DNA from: Fodinicurvata halophila
GTDB lineage: Bacteria; Pseudomonadota; Alphaproteobacteria; Kiloniellales; DSM-21159
Direction: 5' to 3'
NCBI RefSeq assembly: GCF_042651425.1
Contig: NZ_JBHSCW010000002.1
Span: forward strand, 62,001 to 126,000
DNA: 64,000 bases
In this document: positions 33,249-42,725 of the stretch, in pieces
How the letters are laid out: each line of letters starts with the position of its first letter
How positions within the stretch are numbered: position 1 is the stretch's first letter
The notes under the pieces: generated by a model
Told to the model about the DNA's origin: nothing
The model's database searches: none
What the model saw: only the letters and a program-made list of their open reading frames with translations
Translations under genes and position numbers: made by a program

Positions 33249-34564
33249 GTTACGAAATGATCGCGATCACGATGTTCGCGACCATGCTGGTCATGTTGCT
33301 GACAGGCCAGCGGGTCTTCGCGGCCATCGGTGCGGTGGCTGCCGGCGCGGCCCTGCTGCTCTACGGCACCGGTTCCATGGAGATGCCCTTCAACGCGGCC
33401 TTCCAGCTGTTCAACTGGTATCCGCTGCTGACCCTGCCGCTGTTCATCTACATGGGCTACATCATGTCCGAGACAGGGATCGCAGACGATCTCTATCGCA
33501 TGTTCCATGTCTGGTTCGGTCGCATCCGCGGGGGCCTTGCCATCGGTACCATCGGCCTGATGGTCGTGATCTCGGCCATGAACGGGCTCAGCGTCGCCGG
33601 CATGGCCATCGGCGCCACCATCGCCCTGCCGGAACTGCTGAAGCGCAACTACGACAAGCGCATGGTGACCGGCGTCATCCAGGCCGGCAGCTCGCTGGGC
33701 ATTCTGGTGCCGCCCAGCGTGGTTCTGGTGCTCTATGGCATGATCGCGCGCCAGCCGGTCAGCCAGCTCTGGCTCGCGGGCGCCATTCCCGGCCTGATGA
33801 TGGCCGCCATGTTCATCATCTACATTGCCGTGCGTTGCCGCCTGCAGCCACACCTGGCCCCTATCCTGCCCAAGGAGGAGCTGGACATTCCCCTGCGCGA
33901 GAAACTCAAGCTTCTTCGCGCCGGGATCACGCCCTTCCTGATCTTCTTCTTCATGACCGGGCTCTTCGTCCTGGGCTACACCAGCCTGGTGGAAAGCTCG
34001 GCGGTGGGGGCGACAGCGGCCACCATCGCCGCGATCACCCGCCGGCGCCTGACCTTCCGGATCCTGCACGAGACCGTGAAGAAGACGCTCGGCATCTCCT
34101 GCATGTTCCTCTGGATCATCCTGGCGGCCCTGGCCTTCGGCTCGATCTTCGACGGCATCGGCGCCTCGCGGGCCATCGAGACGCTCTTCATCACCAACTG
34201 GGAGCTCTCGCCGCTGGAAGTGCTGATCATGATGCAGCTTTCGTACATCGTGCTGGGCATGTTCCTGGACGACACCGCCATGCTGGTGATCGTGGCCCCG
34301 CTCTATGTGCCGCTGATCGTCTCGCTGGGCTACAACCCGATCTGGTACGGCGTCCTCTACACGATCACATGTCAGATCGCTTACATGACGCCGCCGTTCG
34401 GCTACAATCTGTTCCTCATGCGGTCCATGGCACCGCCTGAGGTTTCACTCTGGGACATTTATCGATCCATCGTCCCCTTCGTTCTGGTGATGACGCTGGC
34501 ATTGATACTTGTGATCGCCTTCCCGGAAATCGCGCTCTGGCTACCGGAGCAGGTCTCCCGCTGA
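33245..34564 (+). CDS. TRAP transporter large permease (DctM-like)
   Basis: 439 aa polytopic membrane protein. DctM landmarks include LPLFIYMGYIMSETGIADDL near residue 66, GLMVVISAMNGLSVAGMAIG near 110, GVIQAGSSLGILVPPSVVLV near 148 and GMFLDDTAMLVIVAPLYVPL near 337. The length is typical (about 425-445 aa). It couples substrate uptake to the sodium or proton gradient together with the small permease and the binding protein that follow and precede it in one transcript. Confidence 0.94.
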   Translation: MSYEMIAITMFATMLVMLLTGQRVFAAIGAVAAGAALLLYGTGSMEMPFNAAFQLFNWYPLLTLPLFIYMGYIMSETGIADDLYRMFHVWFGRIRGGLAIGTIGLMVVISAMNGLSVAGMAIGATIALPELLKRNYDKRMVTGVIQAGSSLGILVPPSVVLVLYGMIARQPVSQLWLAGAIPGLMMAAMFIIYIAVRCRLQPHLAPILPKEELDIPLREKLKLLRAGITPFLIFFFMTGLFVLGYTSLVESSAVGATAATIAAITRRRLTFRILHETVKKTLGISCMFLWIILAALAFGSIFDGIGASRAIETLFITNWELSPLEVLIMMQLSYIVLGMFLDDTAMLVIVAPLYVPLIVSLGYNPIWYGVLYTITCQIAYMTPPFGYNLFLMRSMAPPEVSLWDIYRSIVPFVLVMTLALILVIAFPEIALWLPEQVSR

Positions 34565-34602
34565 GGCGGTCGGCATAACGACAAAGCAAGGAGAACAGGA
34601 CC

Positions 34603-35697
34603 ATGAAAAAAACGAAACAGGGCCAGACCGAGACGCCTCAGCCCCAGGCGGGCCGACGCAATTTCATCAAGAATGCCGGGCTCGGCGGGGCGGCCATAGC
34701 CGCCTCGTCCTTCGCGGCCCCGGCCGTGCTATCGCAGAACGGCCCGATCCGCTGGCGCTTGCAGACCTATTCCGGTGCCCCGCTGGGCGCCCATGTGATC
34801 AAGCCGCAGATCGAGGCCTTCAATGCGGCCGCGAACGGCGAGATGGAGATCGAGCTCTATTACGCCGACCAGCTGGTGCCGACCAGCGAGCTGTTCCGTT
34901 CGCTGCAGAACGGGACGATCGACGCCGTGCAGTCCGACGACGCCACCATGGCCTCGCCGGTCGATGTTTCGGTCTTCGGCGGATACTTCCCCTTCTCCAC
35001 CCGCTACAGCCTGGACCTGCCGGTCCTGTTCGACCGCTACGGCCTGAACGAGATCTGGGCCGAGGCCTATGGCGAGGTCGACGGCGTCGAATGGCTGAGC
35101 GCCGGCGCCTGGGACCCCCTGCACATCTTCACCAAGGAGCCGATCAATTCCCTGGCCGACATGGAAGGCAAGCGCGTCTTCGGCGTGCCGACCGCCGGCA
35201 GGTTCTTGTCTCGCTATGGCCTGGTGCCCGTGACCGTTCCCTGGGATGACGTGGAAGTTGCTCTGCAGACCGGCGAGCTGGACGGCGTGGCCTGGTGCGG
35301 TTTCACCGAGGCCTACGAGGTCGGCTGGGCCGATATCTGCAACTACGCGCTCAGCAACAACGTCACCGGCGCCTGGTGCGGGTCCTACTTCGCCAACAGC
35401 GACAGCTGGGCCAAGGTCCCGGACCACCTGAAGCAGCTCTTCCGCTCCACCATCGACCAGTCGCACTACTATCGCCAGGTCTGGTACTGGGGCGGCGAGG
35501 CCGACTTGCGCGTGAACGGCGAAAAGCTGGAACTGACCACCATCCCCGCCGAGGAATGGGACCAGGTGGTCAAGGACGCCGAGGAATTCTGGGAGGAGAT
35601 CGCGGAGACCAGCGAGCGCACCCGTCGCGTGGTCGACACCTTCCGGGAGTACAACGCACTGATGGAGAAAGCGGGCATCCCGTACCGCTATTCCTGA
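34603..35697 (+). CDS. TRAP transporter substrate-binding protein (DctP-like), Tat-exported
   Basis: 364 aa periplasmic binding protein. The N-terminus has a twin-arginine-type signal GRRNFIKNAGLGGAAIAASS followed by FAAPAVLSQ. The mature part begins IRWRLQTYSGAPLGAHVIKP, the opening of the alpha-keto-acid/mannitol-like DctP branch, and SLADMEGKRVFGVPTAGRFL near residue 183 carries the Arg region that usually contacts a ligand carboxylate. A good AAGCAAGGAGAAC ribosome binding site precedes the ATG. Ligand unknown; the context suggests a polyol-derived acid or a polyol. Confidence 0.92.
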   Translation: MKKTKQGQTETPQPQAGRRNFIKNAGLGGAAIAASSFAAPAVLSQNGPIRWRLQTYSGAPLGAHVIKPQIEAFNAAANGEMEIELYYADQLVPTSELFRSLQNGTIDAVQSDDATMASPVDVSVFGGYFPFSTRYSLDLPVLFDRYGLNEIWAEAYGEVDGVEWLSAGAWDPLHIFTKEPINSLADMEGKRVFGVPTAGRFLSRYGLVPVTVPWDDVEVALQTGELDGVAWCGFTEAYEVGWADICNYALSNNVTGAWCGSYFANSDSWAKVPDHLKQLFRSTIDQSHYYRQVWYWGGEADLRVNGEKLELTTIPAEEWDQVVKDAEEFWEEIAETSERTRRVVDTFREYNALMEKAGIPYRYS

Positions 35698-35738
35698 TCA
35701 CGTTCGGGCCTGGCGGCCTGAACTGCTGGAGCACAAGG

Positions 35739-35772
35739 AAAGCGCCGTCCCGTTTCCCCGGGGCGGCGCTTC
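35739..35772. terminator. Bidirectional terminator-like stem-loop
   Basis: agcgccgtcccg and cggggcggcgct form a 12-bp stem with one G-T pair. The plus-strand right side continues tcttct and the minus-strand side TTTCC, giving modest U-runs in both directions. It lies between the convergent TRAP binding-protein and histidine-kinase genes. Confidence 0.7.
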
Positions 35773-35778
35773 TTCTGC

Positions 35779-38778
35779 TCAGGACGCCTGATTGTCCAGG
35801 ACCTCCCGCACCTTGCGGGCCAGGTCTCTCAGGCGGAAGGGCTTGCCCAGCAGCTGGACGCCGCGATCCAGTCTACCGTGATGAACGATGGCATTCTCGG
35901 TATAGCCTGACATGAAGAGGACCTTCAGCCCCGGGGCCCGCTGCAGGGACTCGTCCGCCACCTGCTTGCCCGTCATGCCCCCGGGCAGCATGACATCGGT
36001 GAGCAGCATATCGAACTGCTCACCCGCATCCAGGTAGGTCAGCGCCGCCGCTCCGTTGGCACATTCCGTCACCCTATAGCCCAGGTTGCGCAGGCTCGTG
36101 ACTGCATGACGTCGGACCAGGTCATCATCCTCCACGACCAGGATATGCTCGTCCCCCGATTGGATAGGAACGGCGGCATCTTGGGTTTTCGCGGTTTCCG
36201 CTTCCCCGTCGGCACGCGGAACATAGAGCCGGACGGCCGTGCCTGCCCCCGGCTCGCTGTAGATGCGCACATGACCGCCTGTCTGACGGGCGAAGCCATA
36301 GACCATCGAGAGCCCGAGCCCCGACCCCTTGCCCTGCTCTTTTGTCGTGAAGAAGGGCTCGAAGGCCTTTTCCTGCACCTCCGACGACATGCCCTGCCCG
36401 GTGTCGGACACCGCCAGCATCACGTATTGTCCCGGGTTCATGCGATGGTCCGCTGCATAACTGTCATCCACCGAAATATTCGCGGTTTCGATGGTGAGCT
36501 TGCCGCCTTCGGGCATGGCATCACGGGCATTGATGGCCAGGTTCAGGACCGCATTCTCGAGCTCGTTGGGATCGACCACGGCTTTCCAGAGACCGCTGCC
36601 GCGGACCAGTTCGATATTGATGTTCTCGCCCAGCGTCCGGCGCAGCATCTCGCCCATCCCGGACACCAGCTGGTTCAGGTCCGTGGCGCGGGGATCGAGA
36701 GGCTGACGCCGTGCAAAGGCCAGCAGCCGATGAGTAAGCTCCGCGGCACGCTCGCCCGCCTTCTGGATTGTTTCTGCCCGCTGGCGCGGTTTCTCGTCCG
36801 CCTCCGACAACTCGTCGACGAGCATATCGCTGTTGCCCAGGATCACGGTGAGCAGGTTGTTGAAGTCATGAGCTATACCGCCGGTCAGCTGGCCGATGGC
36901 ATCCATCTTCTGGGACTGGCGCAGGCGTTCCTGGGTTTCCAACTGCTGGGTGATGTCCCGCAGGTAGACGGTTAGTCCCTTTTCATGCGGATAGGCCCGG
37001 ATGCTGAACCAGGCATCATAGACAGGGTAATAGTATTCCAGGCTGACGGGGACATTCTCGCGTACGGCGCGGTAATACTCGCTCTCCAGTTCGGTCCCCA
37101 CGACGTCCGGAAACTCCTCCCAGAGCACCTTGTCCTGGAATGCGTCCCGGCTTCGTCCCAGGATGCGCTCGGCTTCCGGGTTCATGTAGACGAAGCGCCA
37201 CTCGCGATCGAAGGCCAGAACCGCATCGGAGATGGAGTTGAAGATCGTCTCCACCTCCTCCTTCGCAGCATTGGCTTCCTGCAATGCCCTGTCGCGCTCT
37301 TGGAGGGCCATCAGGTTCTCCAGCGCCGCACCTGTAATGCTGGCCAGTTGCTTCATCTCGTTGAGGTCATCCTCGGTGAATTCGCCCTGGGCCTTGTCGG
37401 ACAGCTGGATCAGCCCCAGGTTGCTGCCGTCCTGCCCGATGATCGGCACGGCCAGCCAGCCGCGCATGGGCGGATGACGCTCCTTGGCGTAGCTGAATCC
37501 CGTCCAGGCCGGATGCGCCTCCAGTTCCTCCTGGGTCATCATCATGGCCTGGTTGCTCTCGCAGACCAGATGATAGATGCCGATCCCGTCGGATTTCTCG
37601 TCGTAGTCGCGCCAGGCCGCGTACTTGTCCGACAGGGTGACGGCCATGAGCGCCTGGGCATAGGTTGTGTCCTTGATCAGACTGGCCAGGGCCTGGTGTG
37701 CCGTGGTCAGCCGGCAGGACACATCGGTCACATGCTGCAGCAGGCTTTCCACGTTATCGAACTGGGCTAGCGCCGCCGATTCCTGCGCCAGCATGCGCAG
37801 CCGTTCTGAGCGCGCTTCCTCCCACTGCTGCCGGCGGACCGTATTGCGCCAGACCAGGACCGAGGCCGTGGTGAAAAGAATCATGCCCAGGAGAGCCAAC
37901 AGGCCGGCGAAGAACAGATGGTCGTACCAGTGCTCCAGCACCTCTTCGCGCCCGAGCCCGACATAGACCACGGCCTGATCCTGTCCCGTCTGTTCGTGCC
38001 CCACATGGCGAAACGCGGAAAGGCGTCTGACCCCGTCGCTCATATAGCGTCGCTCGAAACGCCCGCTTTCGTGCTGAGACATCAGGGTGCGGAAAAGGTC
38101 GGTGTCGGACAGGTCAGTACCAATCGCCTCCTCGCGAAAAGGGCTACGCGCAATCACCGTCCCCTCAGCATTGACGAGACCGACGACACCCTGCTCTCCG
38201 ATCCTCAGGGCATTGTAGAAATTCAGCAGATAATCCAGGGAAACCGCCGCTGCGACAACGCCGGCGAAGCTGCCGTCGGGATGTGTCAATGGACGGGACA
38301 CGTTCGAGAGCCACTGGCCCTCCGCATGTCCGACCTCACCTTTGCGTGGCGGCGCAATGAAGAGTCCACTATCGGAGGTATTCCGATGATGTGTGAACAC
38401 GGGATAGTCGGAGAGATCCACCGGTTCTGGATTTTCCGCGCGTGAGGTGGCCACGGCACGGCCTTGGGAATCCAGCACGAAATAGGCCATGCTGAAAGAT
38501 GACGCGGCTTGGCGATCCTCCAACAGTTCATGCAGATTGTCTGGAAGTCCCCTGCCTCCGCGGCTCTCCGTCTGAATGGTTGTACTCACCGTGGTGAGAG
38601 CCAGATCGACGCCACTCAGGGTTTGAAAGGTCTGCTCGGCCAGGGCTTCGGTCAGGTTCTCAGCATCCCGATAGGCGGCTTCGATGAAATCGTTGCGCTC
38701 AGTGACCGCCTGCAGTGCGAAAAGTGAGCTAAGAATCACGGCGACCAGGATATTGGCCAGGATGATCGCCTTCTTCAT
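35779..38778 (-). CDS. Hybrid sensor histidine kinase (dCACHE-GAF-PAS-HisKA-HATPase-REC)
   Basis: 999 aa from the ATG at 38778, which follows AGGGGAC. Order of parts: membrane helix at residues 3-22, periplasmic dCACHE-like sensor to about 285, helix 288-310, GAF-like domain about 330-490, PAS about 525-635, HisKA with phospho-His in GGIAHDFNNLL near 655, HATPase with N-box ENAVLNLAINARDAMP, G-boxes DTGQGM and KGSGLGLS, and a C-terminal receiver with Asp in LLTDVMLPGG. Such kinases usually act on a separate regulator; none is adjacent except the REC-EAL protein upstream on the same strand. The signal is unknown. Confidence 0.92.
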   Translation of the reverse strand: MKKAIILANILVAVILSSLFALQAVTERNDFIEAAYRDAENLTEALAEQTFQTLSGVDLALTTVSTTIQTESRGGRGLPDNLHELLEDRQAASSFSMAYFVLDSQGRAVATSRAENPEPVDLSDYPVFTHHRNTSDSGLFIAPPRKGEVGHAEGQWLSNVSRPLTHPDGSFAGVVAAAVSLDYLLNFYNALRIGEQGVVGLVNAEGTVIARSPFREEAIGTDLSDTDLFRTLMSQHESGRFERRYMSDGVRRLSAFRHVGHEQTGQDQAVVYVGLGREEVLEHWYDHLFFAGLLALLGMILFTTASVLVWRNTVRRQQWEEARSERLRMLAQESAALAQFDNVESLLQHVTDVSCRLTTAHQALASLIKDTTYAQALMAVTLSDKYAAWRDYDEKSDGIGIYHLVCESNQAMMMTQEELEAHPAWTGFSYAKERHPPMRGWLAVPIIGQDGSNLGLIQLSDKAQGEFTEDDLNEMKQLASITGAALENLMALQERDRALQEANAAKEEVETIFNSISDAVLAFDREWRFVYMNPEAERILGRSRDAFQDKVLWEEFPDVVGTELESEYYRAVRENVPVSLEYYYPVYDAWFSIRAYPHEKGLTVYLRDITQQLETQERLRQSQKMDAIGQLTGGIAHDFNNLLTVILGNSDMLVDELSEADEKPRQRAETIQKAGERAAELTHRLLAFARRQPLDPRATDLNQLVSGMGEMLRRTLGENINIELVRGSGLWKAVVDPNELENAVLNLAINARDAMPEGGKLTIETANISVDDSYAADHRMNPGQYVMLAVSDTGQGMSSEVQEKAFEPFFTTKEQGKGSGLGLSMVYGFARQTGGHVRIYSEPGAGTAVRLYVPRADGEAETAKTQDAAVPIQSGDEHILVVEDDDLVRRHAVTSLRNLGYRVTECANGAAALTYLDAGEQFDMLLTDVMLPGGMTGKQVADESLQRAPGLKVLFMSGYTENAIVHHGRLDRGVQLLGKPFRLRDLARKVREVLDNQAS

Positions 38779-38984
38779 GCCGTCCCCTATAAAGCCCGAG
38801 ACTAGAATTCTTTTCCGAAATCGCCGATTTTGCAAGCTTCGGCACGAGAAACTTCACTGCATCTCAACTTAAAGGGGGAGCGCCGCCGCGAAGCACACCA
38901 CGACCACACCCGAAGGAGCGGATTCGGATCATGCGACTCGTGCGCGCTTCTCTCGTAAAATTCCGTACCCCTCGTCTCGGTTCC

Positions 38985-40178
38985 TCACCCTTGTGAGTCC
39001 TGCCGACTCGCGGTGTACTTCAGGAACTCCTCCAGGGGCAGAGGTCGCGCGAAATGAAAGCCCTGGACCAGGTCGAACCCCAGTTCCCGCAGTGTCTCCA
39101 GGTCCGCGATGTCTTCCACGCCCTCGCCCACCACCTCGGCCTCGAAATCGTGGCCCAGCTGAACGGCAGCCTGGCAGATGCTGCGCAGCTGCCGATCCCG
39201 GGAACAGCCATCGACAAGGCTGCGCTCCAGCTTCAGCTCCGAGAAGGGAATCCTGCGCAGCCGTTCGAATGTTGAATAGCCGCTCCCGAAATCATCGATT
39301 GAAATCGCGAAGCCATGCAGCACGGCGCGCATGGCGAATTCCTGGGCGGCGATGACGTCCTCGATCACATCGCTTTCCGTAACCTCCAGGATCATCTGGC
39401 TTCCACCTTCCACGATGTCGCGGATTTCTTTCAACTGAGCCAGAAGATCCGGATAATGCAGGGTATGCCCGGCGAGATTCACGGAAAGCCGCGGCTGCGG
39501 CAGCACGGCGGAAAGCCTCCGCTCAGCCAGGAATGCACTTTCCACTGCCTGCAGGGTCAAGGCATGGAGCGCATCCACACCTGCACTGGGCAGAAAGGCC
39601 GCTGGCGAGAGGACTCCGCGCTCCGGATGACGAATACGCGCTAGGCTCTCGGCACCGACGACGCGGTTCTCCTTCAGGTTGATCTTCGGCTGATACCAGA
39701 ATTCCAGCCAGTTCCGGTCGATGGCGGTCTGCAGCAGCATAGGGTCGTCCTCGGCCGGCGCCGGCGCATCGCTTGAACGCACGGGCGAGGGCATGTCGAC
39801 CAGGAGCGCCTGAAGGTCCTGCCTGCGAAAAGGCTTGCGCAGGATCCCGCCGATCGCGATCCCGCTGCGCTCGCCGATCCGACGGGCATGTTCCAGGATA
39901 GGCGCACCATGCCCGCTCATGAGCACGGCCCGCCCCTCGTAGCGCTGTTCGCTCAAGACCCGGAAGATCTCTATGGCATCGCTTTCCCCAAGGGAAAGGT
40001 CCAGCAGCAAGAGATCCGGATGGGCACGCTCCAGGGCGGCGACCAGTTCCGGCTTCGTGCAGATCCCTGTGGCCGAGAGTCCGATCTGTTCCAACTGGCG
40101 AACAACCAGACGGCAGACATCCGCCTGGTCATCCATGACCAGGGCGCTGGAGACTTCGATATCAGACAGGGTCGACAC
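38985..40178 (-). CDS. Response regulator with EAL c-di-GMP phosphodiesterase output
   Basis: 397 aa. The receiver (residues 10-130) keeps the acidic pair MDDQADV, phospho-acceptor Asp in LLLLDLSLGES, the Ser switch in VLMSG and Lys in ILRKPF. The EAL domain (about 150-390) shows YQPKINL, AESLARIRHP (ESL in place of EAL, catalytic Glu kept), LSVNLAG, ILEVTES, SIDDFGSGYSTF, LKLERSLVDG (KLE in place of KID), VVGEGVED and QGFHFARPLP. All metal-ligand acids appear present, so an active phosphodiesterase is likely. It lies 206 bp upstream of the hybrid kinase on the same strand, a plausible partner. Confidence 0.92.
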   Translation of the reverse strand: MSTLSDIEVSSALVMDDQADVCRLVVRQLEQIGLSATGICTKPELVAALERAHPDLLLLDLSLGESDAIEIFRVLSEQRYEGRAVLMSGHGAPILEHARRIGERSGIAIGGILRKPFRRQDLQALLVDMPSPVRSSDAPAPAEDDPMLLQTAIDRNWLEFWYQPKINLKENRVVGAESLARIRHPERGVLSPAAFLPSAGVDALHALTLQAVESAFLAERRLSAVLPQPRLSVNLAGHTLHYPDLLAQLKEIRDIVEGGSQMILEVTESDVIEDVIAAQEFAMRAVLHGFAISIDDFGSGYSTFERLRRIPFSELKLERSLVDGCSRDRQLRSICQAAVQLGHDFEAEVVGEGVEDIADLETLRELGFDLVQGFHFARPLPLEEFLKYTASRQDSQG

Positions 40179-40823
40179 AGGTTCCTCGCGTTATCTGCCG
40201 TTCCAGGAATGCCTCAGTGCTCTGCTTCGCCCAGAACGATTCTGATACTATCCACGGCTGCACTTTCAAGGTCGAAGGAACGTAAGCATGCACCATGTTA
40301 CGCCAGCATTTTATCCCTTCGCTCGCAAGAATAGAAACACTCGCGACTGGTACAGTTTGCCATCGTCCTCATGTGGCTGACGCTCGGGCTCAAGCCGCCT
40401 GATACCGGTGGACACCTGGTGCATACTGATCGCCCGTCAGAGCGCAACAATAAACCAGCCGTACCAGGAGCCGGACAAGCAGGTCAGCATCGCTCCCCCT
40501 CCACCTCTGCGGCGGCCTGCTGCCCGGCCTCGTTTCCATCACCCGCATACCCCTGAACCAGGGAAGCCTCGCGCTTTATGCTGAGCAGTCGTTGCCCACC
40601 TGCCGCTGGCCACGGCCAGGTTCGACCGGAAGCGCGGACAGGAGCCTCCGCGTGCGTACCCGGAGCCACACCCAGTTGGCTAGGACCTCTCAACCGGAAC
40701 AATGTGCCCCTCTGTGCCAGTCGACTATCGTCGACGAACAGGTCACGATAGGGTAGGGCTTGATGACAAAGTGGCCCAAACGGCAGGAAAATTTACAATC
40801 GGGATGGAACAACAAGGAACGCC
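40179..40823. other. 645-bp gap without a recognisable gene
   Basis: No frame here has both a ribosome binding site and a recognisable product; the longest frames are about 60-70 codons on either strand. No tRNA or rRNA signature, insertion sequence end or large repeat was seen. A small perfect palindrome tcgactatcgtcga-like lies around 40721-40734. The left part should hold the promoter of the REC-EAL gene, and the right end that of the aldolase gene. The stretch may be a decayed gene. Confidence 0.5.
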
Positions 40824-41606
40824 ATGCTGGAAAACTCTTTCAAGACGGCCCTGAAGGAAAAGCGCCCACAGATCGGGTTGTGGATGTCGCTGGCCGATTC
40901 CTATGCGGCCGAGGTCTGCGCCGGCACCGGATTCGACTGGCTGCTGATCGATGGAGAGCATTCCCCCAACGATACTCGCTCCATCCTGCACCAATTGCAG
41001 GCGCTGGCTGCCTATCCCGTACACCCCATCGTGCGACCACCGGTCGGCCACACACACCTGATCAAGCAGATGCTGGATCTCGGCGCCCAGACCCTCCTGA
41101 TCCCGATGGTGGAAACCGCCGAGCAGGCGCGCGAGCTGGTGGCCGCCATGCAGTACCCGCCTCGAGGTGTACGCGGCGTCGGCAGTGCCTTTGCCCGGGC
41201 CTCGCGCTTCAGTGCCATTCCCGATTACGCGGCCAGGGCCGACGAAGGCATCTGCCTGCTGGTCCAGGTGGAGACCATGAAGGGCCTGGAGAACATCGAC
41301 TCCATTGCCGCCACCGAGGGCGTGGATGGCGTCTTCATCGGACCCGCCGATCTCTCGGCAAGCATGGGTCATCTGGGAAACGCCGATCATCCGGAGGTAC
41401 GCGAGACCATTTCCAACGCCTTCTCGCGCATCCTGGCCACGGGCACGGCACCGGGCATCCTGGCCACCCATCAGGACTCGGCCTGGCAGAGCCTGCGTGA
41501 AGGTGCCCTGTTCGTCGCCGTGGGGGTCGACATCGGCCTGCTGCGCCGAGAGGCAAGCGCGCTGAGCCGCAGCTTCCGGGAAGGCCTGCCGGACCTGGAG
41601 AGTTGA
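40824..41606 (+). CDS. HpcH/HpaI-family class II aldolase
   Basis: 260 aa, matching the 4-hydroxy-2-oxoheptanedioate aldolase / 2-keto-3-deoxy-sugar-acid aldolase family. Landmarks: GFDWLLIDGEHSPND near residue 38 (metal/catalytic region), HPIVRPPVGHTHLIKQMLDL near 69 (substrate Arg), GVRGVGSAFARASRF near 115, VQVETMKGLENI near 146 (metal Glu) and GVFIGPADLSASMG near 170 (metal Asp). It cleaves 4-hydroxy-2-oxo acids to pyruvate or related products plus an aldehyde. It is a single gene ending 3 bp from the convergent exchanger gene. Confidence 0.9.
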   Translation: MLENSFKTALKEKRPQIGLWMSLADSYAAEVCAGTGFDWLLIDGEHSPNDTRSILHQLQALAAYPVHPIVRPPVGHTHLIKQMLDLGAQTLLIPMVETAEQARELVAAMQYPPRGVRGVGSAFARASRFSAIPDYAARADEGICLLVQVETMKGLENIDSIAATEGVDGVFIGPADLSASMGHLGNADHPEVRETISNAFSRILATGTAPGILATHQDSAWQSLREGALFVAVGVDIGLLRREASALSRSFREGLPDLES

Positions 41607-41609
41607 TGC

Positions 41610-42569
41610 CTATCCGCTGGTGGCGATCAGCACGCCGAGATAGGCGATATAGCCCACCAGGAAGACGCCGCCCTCACGCCGGGACAGTCGCTGCCCGCTC
41701 CAGGCCGCGGCCAGCAGCAGCAGGGTCACGCCCAGCATGACCCAGAGATCGAGCTTCAGGATTTCCGGCGGCACGGGAATCTCCCGGACCAAGGCGGTGA
41801 CACCAAGTATACCCAGCAGGTTGAAGATGTTGGAGCCAACGATGTTGCCGAAGGCCACATCGGCCTGGCGGCGCAGCGCCGCCATGACCGAGGTAACCAG
41901 TTCCGGCAGCGAGGTACCCACGGCCACGATGGTCAGGCCGATCAGCGTTTCGGAAATGCCCGCCGCGGCAGCCAGGTCGATGGCGCCCGAGACCAGGAAA
42001 CGGGCACCGCCCAGCGTGCAGGCCAGTCCCACCAGGGCAATGGCCAGGCTGCGCCACAACGGCGGGGACACAGAAGGCGTGAAGGCCTCGGCCTCGTGCC
42101 TGTGCATCCGGGCACCGGCGTCCTTGAGGCGGCGCTCCTGCAGGTAGCACCAGACGACATAAGTGCCCAGGACCAGCAGCATGACAATGCCCATCCAGGC
42201 ATTCACTTCGCCGAAGAATACCAGGAGGCAGGCGGCCAGGCTGGTCAGGAGCAGCATGGCTCCATCCCGCTTCAGCGCCGTTGTGTCGATCAGCAATGGC
42301 GACAGCAGGGCCGCAAGACCGAGAATCAGCAGGATGTTGGCAATGTTCGATCCGACGACATTGCCCACGGCAATGCCGGGAGCTCCCATTAAGGCCGCGT
42401 CGATACTGGTGACGAGTTCCGGGGTTGAGGTTCCGAACCCCACCAGGGTCATGCCGATCAAAAGCGGGGAAATCCCCAGGCGCGTGGCACAGGCCACGGC
42501 CCCGCGCACCAGCAGCTCACCCCCGAGCAGCAGCAGGACCAAGCCTGCCAGAAGATACAACCAAGTCAT
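41610..42569 (-). CDS. Calcium/sodium antiporter, CaCA family (YrbG-like)
   Basis: 319 aa membrane protein from the ATG at 42569. The two inverted alpha repeats are clear: GFGTSTPELVTSIDAALMG with GNVVGSNIANILLILG near residues 44-85, and VAVGTSLPELVTSVMAALRR with GNIVGSNIFNLLGILG near 215-260. About ten hydrophobic helices are visible. It exchanges cations, probably Na for Ca. In-frame ATGs at 42584 and 42599 are possible but add hydrophilic residues ahead of the first helix. Confidence 0.92.
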   Translation of the reverse strand: MTWLYLLAGLVLLLLGGELLVRGAVACATRLGISPLLIGMTLVGFGTSTPELVTSIDAALMGAPGIAVGNVVGSNIANILLILGLAALLSPLLIDTTALKRDGAMLLLTSLAACLLVFFGEVNAWMGIVMLLVLGTYVVWCYLQERRLKDAGARMHRHEAEAFTPSVSPPLWRSLAIALVGLACTLGGARFLVSGAIDLAAAAGISETLIGLTIVAVGTSLPELVTSVMAALRRQADVAFGNIVGSNIFNLLGILGVTALVREIPVPPEILKLDLWVMLGVTLLLLAAAWSGQRLSRREGGVFLVGYIAYLGVLIATSG

Positions 42570-42725
42570 TCCAGAACCCGCCATTCCCCGAAAGCGCACA
42601 ATGCACGGCCATCAAATGGGCGCCCATGGTGGCGAAACAAGCGCCCCGTCGAAGAATCTTGCCAAGGTCAATTTACAAGATCCTTCTTGAGCAAATCATC
42701 GGTTAACCAAATCGCTGTCGATCCT

